DNA from: Patescibacteria group bacterium
GTDB lineage: Bacteria; Patescibacteriota; Patescibacteriia; UBA2591; JAQWAS01
Length of the DNA: 40,864 bases
NCBI GenBank assembly: GCA_028707495.1
Contig: JAQWAS010000008.1
Location: 1 to 40,864, forward strand
Direction of reading: 5' to 3'
Part shown: piece after piece, positions 40,684 through 40,864 of the stretch
Position numbering within the stretch: the first letter of the stretch is position 1
How the letters are laid out: each line of letters opens with the position of its first letter
Position numbers and translations under genes: made by a program
The notes under the pieces: model-generated
Told to the model about the DNA's origin: nothing
Seen by the model: only the letters and a program-made list of their open reading frames with translations
Database searches by the model: none

Positions 40684-40738
40684 AATTTTATAAGTTACCA
40701 AAATTATTAAAAAATATAAGGAGGATTTTTATTACGAC

Positions 40739-40864
40739 GTATAACGTTTACGCATCATCTGAAGTTTTCATCCCGACTTAGCGGAATAAACTTTTGCTTT
40801 CAGGCTATGCTTTGTTTAATTATCTCTACCCAAACCTTCATCAGACTAAGGGATGAAAATTTGG
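40739..40864 (-). repeat. attC-like site K, cut by the window edge
   Basis: Minus-strand R' GTTATAC. The left arm ACGCATCATCTGAAG and inner arms TTTTCATCCC/GGGATGAAAATTTGG match the site B pattern, including an inverted half-motif (CTCTACCCAAACCTTCATC) between the inner arms. The right half lies beyond the window. Confidence 0.8.

Larger units (their letters stand above)
31750..40864 (-). mobile_element. integron-type gene-cassette array (continues past the right edge)
   Basis: Eleven attC-like sites (A-K, listed separately) alternate with gene-bearing intervals. Read on the minus strand each site starts RYYYAAC-like plus A, has complementary outer arms of 10-14 bp, a conserved inner CTCC-RCCCAAAT and CTTCRG, and ends AACGTTRKRY. 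Within each cassette the 5' box complements its own R'' box: A-B GTTAGACG/CGTCTAAC, E-F GTTATATGAC/GTCATATAAC, J-K GTTATACGTCG/CGACGTATAAC. Minus-strand reading gives exactly one gene per complete cassette; plus-strand reading gives cassettes with zero or two. Site A next to DUF1015 is then the terminal attC, and the integrase should lie to the right. No integrase is in the window. Confidence 0.85.

Noticed and set aside
31750-40864. CRISPR array
   Set aside because: The repeats are long, variable palindromes separated by genes of different lengths, not short identical repeats with uniform spacers. No cas gene is present.
31750-40864. Chain of insertion sequences or MITEs with terminal inverted repeats
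   Set aside because: No transposase and no target-site duplications were seen. Adjacent units share boundary boxes, and each cassette's boxes are self-complementary, which fits attC logic better.

Overview
The window looks like a piece of chromosome from a Patescibacteria (Candidate Phyla Radiation, CPR) bacterium. The evidence is an AT-rich genome, compact core genes mostly without Shine-Dalgarno (SD) sites, a large secreted mosaic protein with a C-terminal domain pair I associate with CPR surface proteins, a DUF1015 protein, Elp3, and many small hypotheticals. The lineage is inferred from gene style, not from a marker gene. No rRNA and no transposase or integrase gene was seen.

Layout. 0-6 kb: two small SD-led genes with their own promoters and terminators; elp3 on the minus strand divergent from a Trm9-like methyltransferase (a possible eukaryote-like wobble-uridine pathway); a small SD-led gene; phosphomannomutase/phosphoglucomutase. 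6.1-6.6 kb: a promoter overlapped by two tandem 19-bp palindromes, a possible gene remnant and DnaA-box-like sites. 6.6-10.1 kb: a 1185-residue secreted mosaic protein. 10.2-15.1 kb (minus): trpS, RNase J, tRNA-Leu(CAG), an oligopeptide-type binding protein and secG. 15.2-20.9 kb (plus): two tiny SD-led genes, uvrA, a nucleotidyltransferase-fold protein, a 103-bp palindromic repeat (its inverted twin lies between elp3 and the methyltransferase) and an O-antigen-ligase-like membrane protein. 21.0-22.0 kb (minus): an operon of small unknown genes, including two paralogues with the same C-terminal tail, one interrupted by TAA. 22.1-22.6 kb (minus): a probable unassigned structured RNA with promoter and terminator. 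22.7-31.7 kb: groES-groEL under a CIRCE operator, lipoproteins, a cation/Ca2+ exchanger, ppsA, tRNA-Ser(GGA) and DUF1015.

31.7 kb to the right edge: an integron-type gene-cassette array. It has ten complete and one cut attC-like sites, each an imperfect palindrome ending in inverse-core boxes (RYYYAAC...GTTRRRY in style). The 5' box of every cassette is complementary to the R'' box of the same cassette, as expected for integron cassettes. Read on the minus strand, every complete cassette carries exactly one gene, and the last attC abuts the chromosomal DUF1015 gene, so an integrase, if present, should lie to the right of the window. Seven cassettes carry the gene in the usual place. In three (117-aa protein, 51-aa membrane peptide, NADAR-like protein) the gene sits inside the attC palindrome and the normal gene slot is empty. 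Long inverted-repeat arms flank most cassette genes. This array, with gene-bearing attC loops, is the most unusual thing in the window.

A second theme is two styles of gene start. Core genes start without an SD and are AT-rich. A scattered set of small, visibly GC-richer genes (starts at 274, 954, 15327, 29709, 39111, 39748) has strong SDs and compact terminators, most with clear TTGACA promoters, and looks like a separate accessory stock.
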